Shown here one piece after another: positions 45,039-52,932 of a stretch of 64,000 nucleotides of DNA. How positions within the stretch are numbered: the first letter of the stretch is position 1; each line of letters starts with the position of its first letter. The stretch lies in contig NZ_JAAFYS010000002.1 of NCBI RefSeq assembly GCF_012070395.1, forward strand, positions 186,001 through 250,000. The letters run 5' to 3'. The notes below the pieces were generated by a model. The model saw nothing but the letters and a program-made list of their open reading frames with translations. It was not told the origin of the DNA and ran no database searches. The stretch is from Pseudoroseicyclus tamaricis (lineage in GTDB: Bacteria > Pseudomonadota > Alphaproteobacteria > Rhodobacterales > Rhodobacteraceae). The position numbers and the translations under genes were made by a program.

Positions 45039-45815
45039 TCACGACCCCAGCCAATTCAGCACGGCCCGCTTCTCCACCACGCGTCCCACGCAGATGATCG
45101 CCGGCGGCGCGAGGCCCGAGGCGGCCAGATCTGCCTCCAAAGCCCCCAGCGTCGTCTCCAGCACCCGCTGCTCCGGCAGCGTCGCGTCGCAGACCACCGC
45201 CACGGGTTCCTCCGCCGGGCGCCCGGCCGAGAGTAGCGCGCCGGCGATCTGGCCGACATGCTTCATGCCCATGTAGATCACCAGCACCTCGGAGGCGCGC
45301 GAGATCGCCTCCCAGTCGAGCTTGTGGGGCGCGGCAGCGCTCTGGTCATGGCCGGTGATGAAGGTGACGGACTGGTTGACGTCCCGGTGCGTCACCGGGA
45401 TGCCGGCATAGGCCAGCCCGCCGATCCCCGCCGAGATGCCGGGGATGATGCGCATGGGGATGCCGGCAGCCTTCAGCGCCGCGCCTTCCTCGCCGCCGCG
45501 GCCGAAGACGAAGGGGTCGCCGCCCTTCAGCCGCAAGACCCGCTTTCCGGCCTGCGCCAGCTCCACCAGCCGCAGCGAGATGTCGGTCTGTTTCGCGGAA
45601 GGCTTGCCGCCCCGCTTGCCGGCATGGATCAGCTCGGCCTGCGGCGCGAAGCTCAGGATCTCCGGCCCCACCAGCGCGTCATGGACGACGACATCGGCCT
45701 GCCGCAGCCCGTTGAGGGCGTGCAGCGTCAGCAGGCCCGCGTCGCCGGGGCCCGCGCCGCAGAGCCAGACCCAGCCGGGCAGGAAATCTGGCCAGTGATG
45801 CGAAGGCAGGTCCAT
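45039..45815 (-). CDS. cobA: Uroporphyrinogen-III C-methyltransferase
   Basis: This 258-residue enzyme has the SUMT signatures VWLCGAGPGDAGLLTLHALNGLRQADVVVHDALV and VLRLKGGDPFVFGRGGEE, and GIPVTHRD. It makes precorrin-2 from uroporphyrinogen III with SAM. It diverges from cbiD (108-nt gap); no cobalamin riboswitch sequence was recognised there. Confidence 0.95.
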   Translation of the reverse strand: MDLPSHHWPDFLPGWVWLCGAGPGDAGLLTLHALNGLRQADVVVHDALVGPEILSFAPQAELIHAGKRGGKPSAKQTDISLRLVELAQAGKRVLRLKGGDPFVFGRGGEEGAALKAAGIPMRIIPGISAGIGGLAYAGIPVTHRDVNQSVTFITGHDQSAAAPHKLDWEAISRASEVLVIYMGMKHVGQIAGALLSAGRPAEEPVAVVCDATLPEQRVLETTLGALEADLAASGLAPPAIICVGRVVEKRAVLNWLGS

Positions 45816-45923
45816 GCCGCGCTATATCGCGCCGATCGCGGCGCTTTTGAAGCCCCGGCGGCGGCGCTCCGCCCTGCAGAGACGACATGGCGCCCGGGGC
45901 CGGCGGCGCTTATGCTCCTTTCC

Positions 45924-46958
45924 ATGAGCGAGCCCCCCCTCCGCCGTGGCTGGACGACCGGCGCCTGCGCCACCGCGGCGACGAAGGCGGCGCTCGCGCG
46001 CCTCTGGGGCGGCAGCTTCCCGCAGGAGGTCTCCATCCTGCTGCCGAAGGGCGAGCGCCCGGTCTTCCCGCTCGCTCACATGGCGGCGGGCGAGGGCTGG
46101 GCGGAGGCGGGCATCGTCAAGGATGCCGGAGACGACCCCGACGTGACCCACGGCGCGCTGATCATCGCCCGGGTGAGCGCCAGCCCGGGCGGCGTCACCT
46201 TCCACGCCGGCGAGGGGGTCGGCATCGTCACCAAGCCGGGCCTGCCGATCCCGCCGGGGGAGGCGGCGATCAACCCGGTGCCGCGCAAGATGATGGAGGA
46301 GGTGGTGGCCGATATGGCGGCCGAGCACGCCGCGACGCCGGACATCGCCATCACCGTCTCCGTCCCCGGCGGGGAGGAGATCGCGCTGAAGACGTGGAAC
46401 CCCCGCCTCGGCATCGCCGGCGGGCTCTCCATCCTCGGCACCACCGGCGTCGTGCGCCCCTTCTCCTGCGCCGCCTGGATCGCCTCGATCCACCGGGGGG
46501 TGGACGTGGCGCGCGCCACCGGTGCCGCCCATGTCGCCGGCTGCACCGGGGCGACGAGCGAGCGGATCGTGCAGGCGCGACTCGGCCTGCCCGACCACGC
46601 CATGCTCGACATGGGGGATTTCGCCGGCGGTCTCCTCAAGTACCTCCGCCGCCACCCCGTCCCCCGGCTGACGATCGGCGGCGGCGTCGGCAAGCTGGCC
46701 AAGCTGGCGCAGGGCGCGGTGGACCTACACTCCTCCCGCTCGCAGGCGGACATGGGCCTCTTGGCGGAGTGGGCCGGAGATGCGTCCCTCGCCGGCGCCA
46801 ACAGCGTGCTGGAGGCGGTCACCCGCGCCGGCCCGCCGCTGGCGGAGGCCATCGCCACCCGCGCCCGCGCGCAGGCGGAGGCGATGCTGCAGGGCGCGCC
46901 GGTGGCGGTGGACATCGTCGTCATCGACCGGGCCGGCAATGTGCTGGCGACGGCATGA
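45924..46958 (+). CDS. cbiD: Cobalt-precorrin-5B C1-methyltransferase
   Basis: This 344-residue protein has the CbiD landmarks RRGWTTGACATAATKAAL, GGLSILGTTGVVRPFSCAAWIASI, GCTGATSE and GDFAGGLLKYLRR. It methylates C1 with ring contraction-related chemistry in corrin synthesis. An ATG 12 nt upstream is an alternative start. Overlaps cobK by 4 nt. Confidence 0.94.
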   Translation: MSEPPLRRGWTTGACATAATKAALARLWGGSFPQEVSILLPKGERPVFPLAHMAAGEGWAEAGIVKDAGDDPDVTHGALIIARVSASPGGVTFHAGEGVGIVTKPGLPIPPGEAAINPVPRKMMEEVVADMAAEHAATPDIAITVSVPGGEEIALKTWNPRLGIAGGLSILGTTGVVRPFSCAAWIASIHRGVDVARATGAAHVAGCTGATSERIVQARLGLPDHAMLDMGDFAGGLLKYLRRHPVPRLTIGGGVGKLAKLAQGAVDLHSSRSQADMGLLAEWAGDASLAGANSVLEAVTRAGPPLAEAIATRARAQAEAMLQGAPVAVDIVVIDRAGNVLATA

Positions 46959-47701
46959 TCCTGCTCCTGGCCGGCACGGCGGAGGCGCGGGTGCTCGCCG
47001 GCCTCCTGCAGGCGGAGGGCCTGCCCGCGCTGGCCTCCTTCGCCGGCGCCACGGCGGCGCCCGGGGGTCTCGGCCTCCCCACCCGCACCGGCGGTTTCGG
47101 CGGCGAGGCGGGCTTTCTCGCCACCCTCCGCGAGGCCGGCATCACCGCAGTCATCGACGCCACGCACCCCTTCGCCGCCCGTATCGGCCCGCGCACCCGC
47201 CGCCTCTGCGCCGGGGCAGGGGTGCCCTACCTGCGCCTGCTGCGCCCCGGCTGGTCCCCCGGCCCGGGTGACGACTGGCGCGTCATCGACAGCCCCGAGG
47301 AGGCGATGGACCACATCCCGCCCGGCGCCACCATCTGGCTCTCCGTCGGCCCCCGGGCGCTGCCCTCCTTCGCCGCGCTCGCCCCGCACCGCCTGCTGGT
47401 GCGCCGGATCGACCCCACGCCGGAGCCCTTCCCCTTCCCGAACGGCCGCTGGATCATCGGCCGCCCCTCGCCGGACCCGTCGGCGGAGGCTGCCCTGATG
47501 CAGGCCCACGGCGTCACCCACCTCGTCACGAAGGATTCCGGCGGCGCGGGCGGCGCCGGCAAACTGGCCGCCGCCCGGGCCCTGTCCCTGCCGGTGATCC
47601 TGCTCCGCCGCCCGCCGGCCGGCCCGCATGTCAGGGCGCCCGCCGAGGCGCTCGCCTGGGCGCTGCGCGAGGCGCGCCCGCAAGGGAGCGACGAGCCATG
47701 A
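46955..47701 (+). CDS. cobK: Precorrin-6A reductase
   Basis: This 248-residue protein shows CobK/CbiJ features: ILLLAGTAEARVLAGLL, VIDATHPFAARI, LRLLRPGWSP and HLVTKDSGGAGGAGKLAAA. It reduces precorrin-6A to precorrin-6B. It overlaps cbiD and the DNA glycosylase gene by 4 nt. Confidence 0.94.
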   Translation: MILLLAGTAEARVLAGLLQAEGLPALASFAGATAAPGGLGLPTRTGGFGGEAGFLATLREAGITAVIDATHPFAARIGPRTRRLCAGAGVPYLRLLRPGWSPGPGDDWRVIDSPEEAMDHIPPGATIWLSVGPRALPSFAALAPHRLLVRRIDPTPEPFPFPNGRWIIGRPSPDPSAEAALMQAHGVTHLVTKDSGGAGGAGKLAAARALSLPVILLRRPPAGPHVRAPAEALAWALREARPQGSDEP

Positions 47702-48321
47702 GCCGCATCGACAGCGAAGACGACCTCCGCGCCGGCATCGCTGCCCTCTCTGCCCGCGAGCCCCGCTTCGCCGCCGTCCATGCCCTCACCGGCGATCCGC
47801 CGCTCCGCCGCCGGCCGCGCGGCTTTGCGACTCTGCTGCACATCATCAACGGGCAGATGATTTCCACCGCCGCCGCCGATGCCATCTGGTCCCGAATCAA
47901 GGCCGCCGGCCTCCATGACCCCACCGCCATCGCCGCCGCGGAGGAGGCGCTCCTCCTCTCCCACGGCTTCTCCCGGGCCAAGGCCCGCTCGGCCCGCGCC
48001 ATCGCCGCGGCCGCCCCCGATTTCGAGGCGATGGCCCGCCTGCCGGACGACGAGCTCCTCCGCGCCCTCACCGCTCTCCCCGGCGTCGGCCCGTGGACGG
48101 CGGAGCTCTACGCCCTCACCGCCGAGGGCCGGGCGGACGTGCTGCCCGCCGGCGACCTCGCCATGCAGGAGGCGGCGCGCCTTCTCTTCGATCTGCCATC
48201 CCGCCCCGATGCGAAGGCCCTCCGCCATCTCGCCGAGAGCTGGTCGCCCTGGCGTGCGGTTGCGGCGCGGCTCCTCTGGTCCTATTACCTTCACCACAAG
48301 GGCAGGGCGGGGATCTCATGA
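47698..48321 (+). CDS. DNA-3-methyladenine glycosylase 2 family (HhH-GPD)
   Basis: This 207-residue protein has a helix-hairpin-helix LTALPGVGPWTAELYAL and a Gly/Pro-Asp region with the probable catalytic Asp in VLPAGDLAMQEA, as in AlkA-type glycosylases. It removes alkylated bases from DNA. It sits in a run of overlapping genes with cobalamin genes, probably a transcriptional convenience. Confidence 0.9.
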   Translation: MSRIDSEDDLRAGIAALSAREPRFAAVHALTGDPPLRRRPRGFATLLHIINGQMISTAAADAIWSRIKAAGLHDPTAIAAAEEALLLSHGFSRAKARSARAIAAAAPDFEAMARLPDDELLRALTALPGVGPWTAELYALTAEGRADVLPAGDLAMQEAARLLFDLPSRPDAKALRHLAESWSPWRAVAARLLWSYYLHHKGRAGIS

Positions 48322-48995
48322 CACGAGGCTTGCGGACGGAGCGGGTCGAGCCCCGCAGCGGCGAGATGCGCTCGGCGCTCATCTTCCTGCACGGCTACGG
48401 CGCCAGCGGCGCCGATCTCATCTCGCTCTCCGAGCCGATGGCCGAGCACATGCCCGACACGCTCTTCCTCGCCCCCGACGCGCCGGAGGCCTGCGCCGCC
48501 GCGCCCATGGGGCTGCAATGGTTCCCGATTCCCTGGATCGACGGCTCCTCCGAGCTGGAGGCGCAGGAGGGGCTCCTGCGCGCCGCCGCCGACCTCAACG
48601 CCTTCCTCGACGGCGTCATGGTGGAGGAGGACCTGCTGCCCGAACAGGTCGCCGTGCTCGGCTTCAGTCAGGGCACGATGATGGCGCTCCACGTCCTGCC
48701 CCGGCGGGACGATCCGGTCGCCGCGCTCGCCGCCTTCTCCGGCCGCCTGCTGGAGCCGGAGCTGCTGACCGACGAGGTGGTCAGCCGCCCGCCGATCCTG
48801 CTCGTCCACGGCGATGCCGACGAGGTGGTCCCGCCGCAGTCTCTCCCGGCCGCCGCCGAGGCGCTGCAGGAGGCAGGGTGGAGCGAGGTCTTCGCCCATG
48901 TCGACAAGGGGATGGGCCACGGCATCGCCCCCGAGGGCCTCTCCGTCGCGCTGGCCTTCCTGCGCGAGCGGCTCGGCTACCGCGGCGGAGATTGA
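48318..48995 (+). CDS. Alpha/beta hydrolase (carboxylesterase/phospholipase family)
   Basis: This 225-residue enzyme has IFLHGYGASGADLI, the nucleophile elbow VLGFSQGTMMAL, the Asp in LVHGDADEVVPPQS and the His in GMGHGIAPEG, a complete Ser-Asp-His triad. Family members cleave short acyl esters. It overlaps the glycosylase gene by 4 nt. Confidence 0.9.
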   Translation: MTRGLRTERVEPRSGEMRSALIFLHGYGASGADLISLSEPMAEHMPDTLFLAPDAPEACAAAPMGLQWFPIPWIDGSSELEAQEGLLRAAADLNAFLDGVMVEEDLLPEQVAVLGFSQGTMMALHVLPRRDDPVAALAAFSGRLLEPELLTDEVVSRPPILLVHGDADEVVPPQSLPAAAEALQEAGWSEVFAHVDKGMGHGIAPEGLSVALAFLRERLGYRGGD

Positions 48996-49140
48996 CACCC
49001 GCGGGCCGGAGCGGGCCGCCGGGGGGCAGGTCCCTCGCCGCAGCTCGTTAAAATTTGCATGAATTGTCGCGCTCCCGCCCGTATTCCGCCTCGACAGGGG
49101 CGGCCGCATGGTGAGTTTGGCGTCAGGAGTTACGAGTGAC

Positions 49141-49881
49141 ATGCTGGACAGACTGGTCGATCTGATCGCGCCGCGCCGCCGCGCCGATTTCATCCTGCGC
49201 GCGGCGAGCGTGATGGTGGTGGTCAATGCCGTCAACGTCGCGGTCAACGTCTGGGTGAAGGGGATGGAGAGCGTGCCGCCGCTCGAATACCTCGTCGCCA
49301 GCACCGTCGCCTTCCCCTTCATCATTCTCGCGCTCGCGCTGCTGCAGCGCCAGCGGCGCCTGCAGGAACAGCTCGCCGCGCTGGCGATGACGGACATGCT
49401 CACCGGTCTGCCCAACCGCCGCGGCTTCGAGGCGGCGGCGGCGCGCACCCCGCCGGCGGCGGTGATCGTCGCCGACATCGACCACTTCAAGCGCATCAAT
49501 GACAGCTTCGGCCATGCCGCCGGCGATTCCGGGCTGCGGCAGGTCTCCGAGCGGCTGCGCACCTCTCTGAGGCCGGGCGAGTTCGTGGCGCGCATCGGCG
49601 GCGAGGAGTTCGGCATCCTCATCACCGCCGACGAGGAGGAGCGTGTCGCCGCAATCGCCGCGCGCCTCGTCAATCCCTTCTCGCTCGACCTCGGGGGCGA
49701 CCTGCCGGGGCCGGAGCTGACCCTCTCCTGCGGGGTCGCCTACGCGCGGGACGGTGATGAGGTGTGCAAGCTGGTCAATTCGGCCGACCGGGCGCTCTAC
49801 CGTGCCAAGTCCGCCGGCCGCGCCCGCCTCGTCGTCGACGGAGAGCCGGAGCCCATCCGGCCCATGGCCATCGTCTGCTAG
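49141..49881 (+). CDS. GGDEF-domain diguanylate cyclase
   Basis: The ATG at 49141 (aggag 11 nt upstream) aligns best with the next paralogue; an ATG at 49108 is an alternative. The 246-residue product has two N-terminal helices (about residues 17-40 and 50-74), a short coil, and a GGDEF domain with DMLTGLPNRRGFE, IDHFKRINDSFGHAAGD and the active-site IGGEEFGIL. It should make cyclic di-GMP. Followed by a related gene, 93 nt away. Confidence 0.9.
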   Translation: MLDRLVDLIAPRRRADFILRAASVMVVVNAVNVAVNVWVKGMESVPPLEYLVASTVAFPFIILALALLQRQRRLQEQLAALAMTDMLTGLPNRRGFEAAAARTPPAAVIVADIDHFKRINDSFGHAAGDSGLRQVSERLRTSLRPGEFVARIGGEEFGILITADEEERVAAIAARLVNPFSLDLGGDLPGPELTLSCGVAYARDGDEVCKLVNSADRALYRAKSAGRARLVVDGEPEPIRPMAIVC

Positions 49882-49974
49882 ACCGCAAGACACCGTAAAG
49901 GCCTTTGGGGCATCCTGCCCCGGGCGCTATGCTGATCCGCACCTGACCTGCAACGCCACGCTCAGGAGACCGGG

Positions 49975-50703
49975 GTGACGAAACTGATACGCATCCTCGC
50001 GCCACAGAGCCGGCTGGGGTTTGTCATGAGGCTCCTTGCGCTGCTGGCCGCGATCGTCGCGTTGAACCTGCTCGTGGACCTCTCCATCACGGGGCTCGAC
50101 GGCTACAACCTCTACGGCGACGTGCTGCTGCCGGTCCTTGTCGCGACGCCCTTCACCGTGCTGGCGCTCCTGCTGGTGCAGCATCTCGTGCGCCTGCAAT
50201 CCAGCCTCGCCGAGCTGGCGGGGACGGACATGCTGACGGGCCTGCCCAACCGCCGCCAGTTCTTCGCGCTGGCGGAGGGCGAGGGGGAGCTGCAGGGCAC
50301 GCTGATCCTCATCGACATCGACCACTTCAAGCGCATCAACGACACCTACGGCCACCAGGTGGGGGACCTCTGTCTGGGCGCCGTCGGCCGCCACCTGCGC
50401 GCCACGGTGCGCGAGCGCGATCTCGTGGCGCGGATCGGCGGCGAGGAGTTCGCCGTCTACCTCACCGGCGCCGGGATGGAGATGGCGGAGCGGATTGGCC
50501 ACCGCGTCATCGCCGAGCTGCCGGTGGAGACGGATCTGGCGGCCGGCATCGTCCTCACCGCCTCCGCCGGCGCGGCGGAGAGCTGGCCGGGCGCCACCCT
50601 GTCGGAGCTGATGAGCGCCGCCGACGGGGCCCTCTACCGCGCCAAGGCAGAGGGCCGCGCCCGGCTCGTCTTCGCCGTCGCGCCGGGGCCCGCCCCGGGG
50701 TGA
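49975..50703 (+). CDS. GGDEF-domain diguanylate cyclase
   Basis: This 242-residue protein starts with GTG (aggag 7 nt ahead) and has the same layout as the preceding one: two helices, then DMLTGLPNRRQFF, IDHFKRINDTYGHQVGD and IGGEEFAVYL. The two proteins share start (LIRILAP against LVDLIAP) and order, so they are tandem paralogues. Confidence 0.9.
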   Translation: MTKLIRILAPQSRLGFVMRLLALLAAIVALNLLVDLSITGLDGYNLYGDVLLPVLVATPFTVLALLLVQHLVRLQSSLAELAGTDMLTGLPNRRQFFALAEGEGELQGTLILIDIDHFKRINDTYGHQVGDLCLGAVGRHLRATVRERDLVARIGGEEFAVYLTGAGMEMAERIGHRVIAELPVETDLAAGIVLTASAGAAESWPGATLSELMSAADGALYRAKAEGRARLVFAVAPGPAPG

Positions 50704-50891
50704 CGCCGCAGGGGCCGCGATCTGCGCCAGCGCCTGTCATCCGGGCGACATATCGCCATGGCAAGGCAGGTCCCATGCCCCGCATCATGTTGGGCTTGCG
50801 CGGAAAGAGGCGCCAGATATAGTCCCACTGACGGGCCGCGACGCCCCCCGGCGGAGTGAGCGCAGTCAGGCGGTCAGAAGGGGTGCGTGAC

Positions 50892-51476
50892 ATGGATGTG
50901 GAGTTCAGAACCAACTTCGTCCGCAGCCCCGGCGCGCTGAAGCAGCATCCCGCGCTCGTCCTCAATGCCGATTATCGCCCGCTGAGCTACTACCCCCTTT
51001 CCCTCTGGCCGTGGCAGGAGGCGGTGAAGGCGGTGTGGCTCGACAGGGTCGATATCGTCGCCGAGTACGATGAGAGGGTTCGAAGTCCGTCGACCTCGCT
51101 CAAGATCCCCTCGGTCGTCGTTTTGAAAGATTACGTCAAACCCCAGAAGCGCGTGGCTTTCACGCGCTTCAATCTTTTTCTGAGGGACGAATTTCGCTGC
51201 CAGTACTGCGGCAGCCGGGGCGACCTGACCTTTGACCACGTCGTGCCCCGCGCCCGCGGCGGCGTGACGAGCTGGGAGAACGTCGTCGCCGCCTGCGGCA
51301 GCTGCAACCTGCGCAAGGGCTCCAAGAGCCTGCGCCAGAGCGGCATGGGCCTGCGCAAGCCCCCGCGCCAGCCGGGCGCGGAAGAGCTGCGCAACCAGGG
51401 CCGCAAGTTCCCGCCGGGGCACCTGCACGAGAGCTGGCTGGATTTCCTCTATTGGGATGCCGAGCTGGAGGCCTGA
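50892..51476 (+). CDS. HNH endonuclease family protein
   Basis: This 194-residue protein has an N-terminal region with HPALVLNADYRPLSYYPLSLWPWQEAVKAVW and an HNH domain with zinc pairs CQYCGSRGD and ACGSCNLRKG around FDHVVPRARGGVTSWENVVA. This architecture is widespread in alphaproteobacteria and chloroplast-related lineages; its function is not known, though it is a chromosomal core gene rather than a mobile one. The ATG at 50892 was chosen over an upstream GTG. Confidence 0.9.
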   Translation: MDVEFRTNFVRSPGALKQHPALVLNADYRPLSYYPLSLWPWQEAVKAVWLDRVDIVAEYDERVRSPSTSLKIPSVVVLKDYVKPQKRVAFTRFNLFLRDEFRCQYCGSRGDLTFDHVVPRARGGVTSWENVVAACGSCNLRKGSKSLRQSGMGLRKPPRQPGAEELRNQGRKFPPGHLHESWLDFLYWDAELEA

Positions 51477-51502
51477 GGGCCGTCTGGACCTCATTCGCTC
51501 CG

Positions 51503-51675
51503 CTGCCGCTCCTTCCCACCGCGCGGAATCAAGGCCGCAGGCCGGCGCGCGAGCGCCGGCCCGTCCCCACGGGCTGGCGCTCTGGTGAAGGCAGCGCCTA
51601 GCCCACCGCCGGGAAGGGTGTGGCGGCATAAAGCACACCAGCGGCGCCACAGGAGCGCCACCCCACGGGCCGGCG
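51503..51675. repeat. Dispersed repeat of about 175 bp, diverged copy 3
   Basis: Aligned with 13762-13945 and 14106-14290: CCGCTCCTTCCCACC start, GCCGGCGCGCGAGCGCCGGC in place of the left arm, CCGTCCCCACGGGCTGGCGC and TCTGGTGAAG, GGCGGCATAAAGCACACC, then GGAGCGCCACCCCACGGGCC and GGCG. Arms differ from the other copies but remain self-complementary (compensating changes). It lies between convergent HNH and LysR genes. Confidence 0.65.
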
Positions 51676-51717
51676 TGAGACGTGGGCGCATGTTGCAGGC
51701 CAGGGCTGCCCTACTCC

Positions 51718-52536
51718 CTAAACCAGTATCGCCTCCACCATCTCGATGGCACGGCGCACTGGCGGGTCGTGGCGGGCCTCGTGGTGGGTGACGAGCCATT
51801 CGTCATGGCCGATCTCGGCGATCTCGTCCGACTGGCGCTGCAGCCCCGGCTCACCATCGCCCACGAAGCACGGCAGCACGATCCGCCCCATCCCCGCCAG
51901 CGCCAGATCGAGCCCCAGCGGGATGTCGGAGACGGAGGTCAGGATCTCGCCGCCATGGTTCGCCTTCACCCAGCGGTCCGACGGCGTGGTCGCCGTGCCC
52001 TCCGGCAGGGCGATGAAGCCGGGCACATCGGCCGAGGCCGCATAGACCGCGTAACCCACTCGCCGCGTGACCTTTCCGGCCAGCCAGCTCTGCTCAGGCC
52101 TGCGGTTGCGGATGCCGATATCCGCCTCGCGCCGGGCGATATCCACCCGCGCGTTCGAGGCCAGCAGCTCCGGCACCCAGCCCGCCCCCGCGCTCCAGCG
52201 CCCCGCGAGACCCCGCGCCACGTACCGCGCCGTCCATGAGCCGGCGGTGATGCGCACGCGAGGGGCGGGGCTCTCCGCCGCGGCCCAGCGGTCGAGCCTC
52301 TGGGCCGCGTCGCGGAGCGCCGCCGCCTCCTCCAGAAGCGCCCGCCCCTCGGCGGTGAGCGCATAACCGCGCTTGCCGCGCACGAAGAGGCGGCGGGAGA
52401 GGGCCCGCTCCAGCGCCGTCATCCGGCGCGAGAGTGTGGCGAGGCTCGTGCCGGTGCTCCGCGAGGCCCCCGCGAGGCCGCCGGCATCCGCGACGGCCAC
52501 GAAGAGGCGCAGGTCGTCAAGCGAGTATCGTTCCAT
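51718..52536 (-). CDS. LysR-family transcriptional regulator
   Basis: This 272-residue protein has a LysR winged helix at residues 1-60 (DDLRLFVAVADAGGLAGASRSTGTSLATLSRRMTALERALSRRLFVR) and a shortish co-inducer domain. It diverges from the small basic ORF at 52630; the AT-rich 93-nt gap between them is a likely site of autoregulation. Confidence 0.9.
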   Translation of the reverse strand: MERYSLDDLRLFVAVADAGGLAGASRSTGTSLATLSRRMTALERALSRRLFVRGKRGYALTAEGRALLEEAAALRDAAQRLDRWAAAESPAPRVRITAGSWTARYVARGLAGRWSAGAGWVPELLASNARVDIARREADIGIRNRRPEQSWLAGKVTRRVGYAVYAASADVPGFIALPEGTATTPSDRWVKANHGGEILTSVSDIPLGLDLALAGMGRIVLPCFVGDGEPGLQRQSDEIAEIGHDEWLVTHHEARHDPPVRRAIEMVEAILV

Positions 52537-52629
52537 TCCTGCAAGTCCTGTTGCGGCATTCGCGGCTGATAACGTGTCGCCAGGCTGGCTAGCTTCCCCC
52601 TCATCCTATCAAAAATGAGAGGGCCCGCC

Positions 52630-52836
52630 ATGACCATCCTTCCCGTCACCATCCCGAAGCCGCCCACCAACGACCCGCTCACGGAGCGGGAGATCATCGA
52701 ACGCCGCATCGCCCGCGAGCGTCGCAACGCCGGCCGCCGCCGCAGGATTGGGCTCTATCGCCGGCTTCGGCGCCTCATATCGGGGCAGAGGGCGCGGCCA
52801 CGGGTTGAAATCCACCTCCCGAAGGGCCAGTGCTAG
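52630..52836 (+). CDS. Possible small Arg-rich protein
   Basis: This 68-residue ORF (MTILPVTIPKPPTNDP...) has 17 or so Arg, concentrated in EIIERRIARERRNAGRRRRIGLYRRLRRLI, and ends in Cys. It has a plausible ribosome site (gagaggg) and is divergent to a LysR gene, a common position for LysR targets. No family is recognised. It could be a short real protein or a chance frame in GC-rich DNA. Confidence 0.45.
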   Translation: MTILPVTIPKPPTNDPLTEREIIERRIARERRNAGRRRRIGLYRRLRRLISGQRARPRVEIHLPKGQC

Positions 52837-52932
52837 ACGGGCAGGGACGTCGCCCGTATCAGGGCCCCGCTAGCGCTAACGAAGCGTTGCCCGAGGCCGC
52901 CGGCCCGGGCCGCGCGCACGCCCGGAGTTCGC

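Noticed and set aside
45816-45923. Cobalamin riboswitch between cobA and cbiD
   Set aside because: No B12-box-like sequence was seen; the gap is too short for a full riboswitch on either strand.
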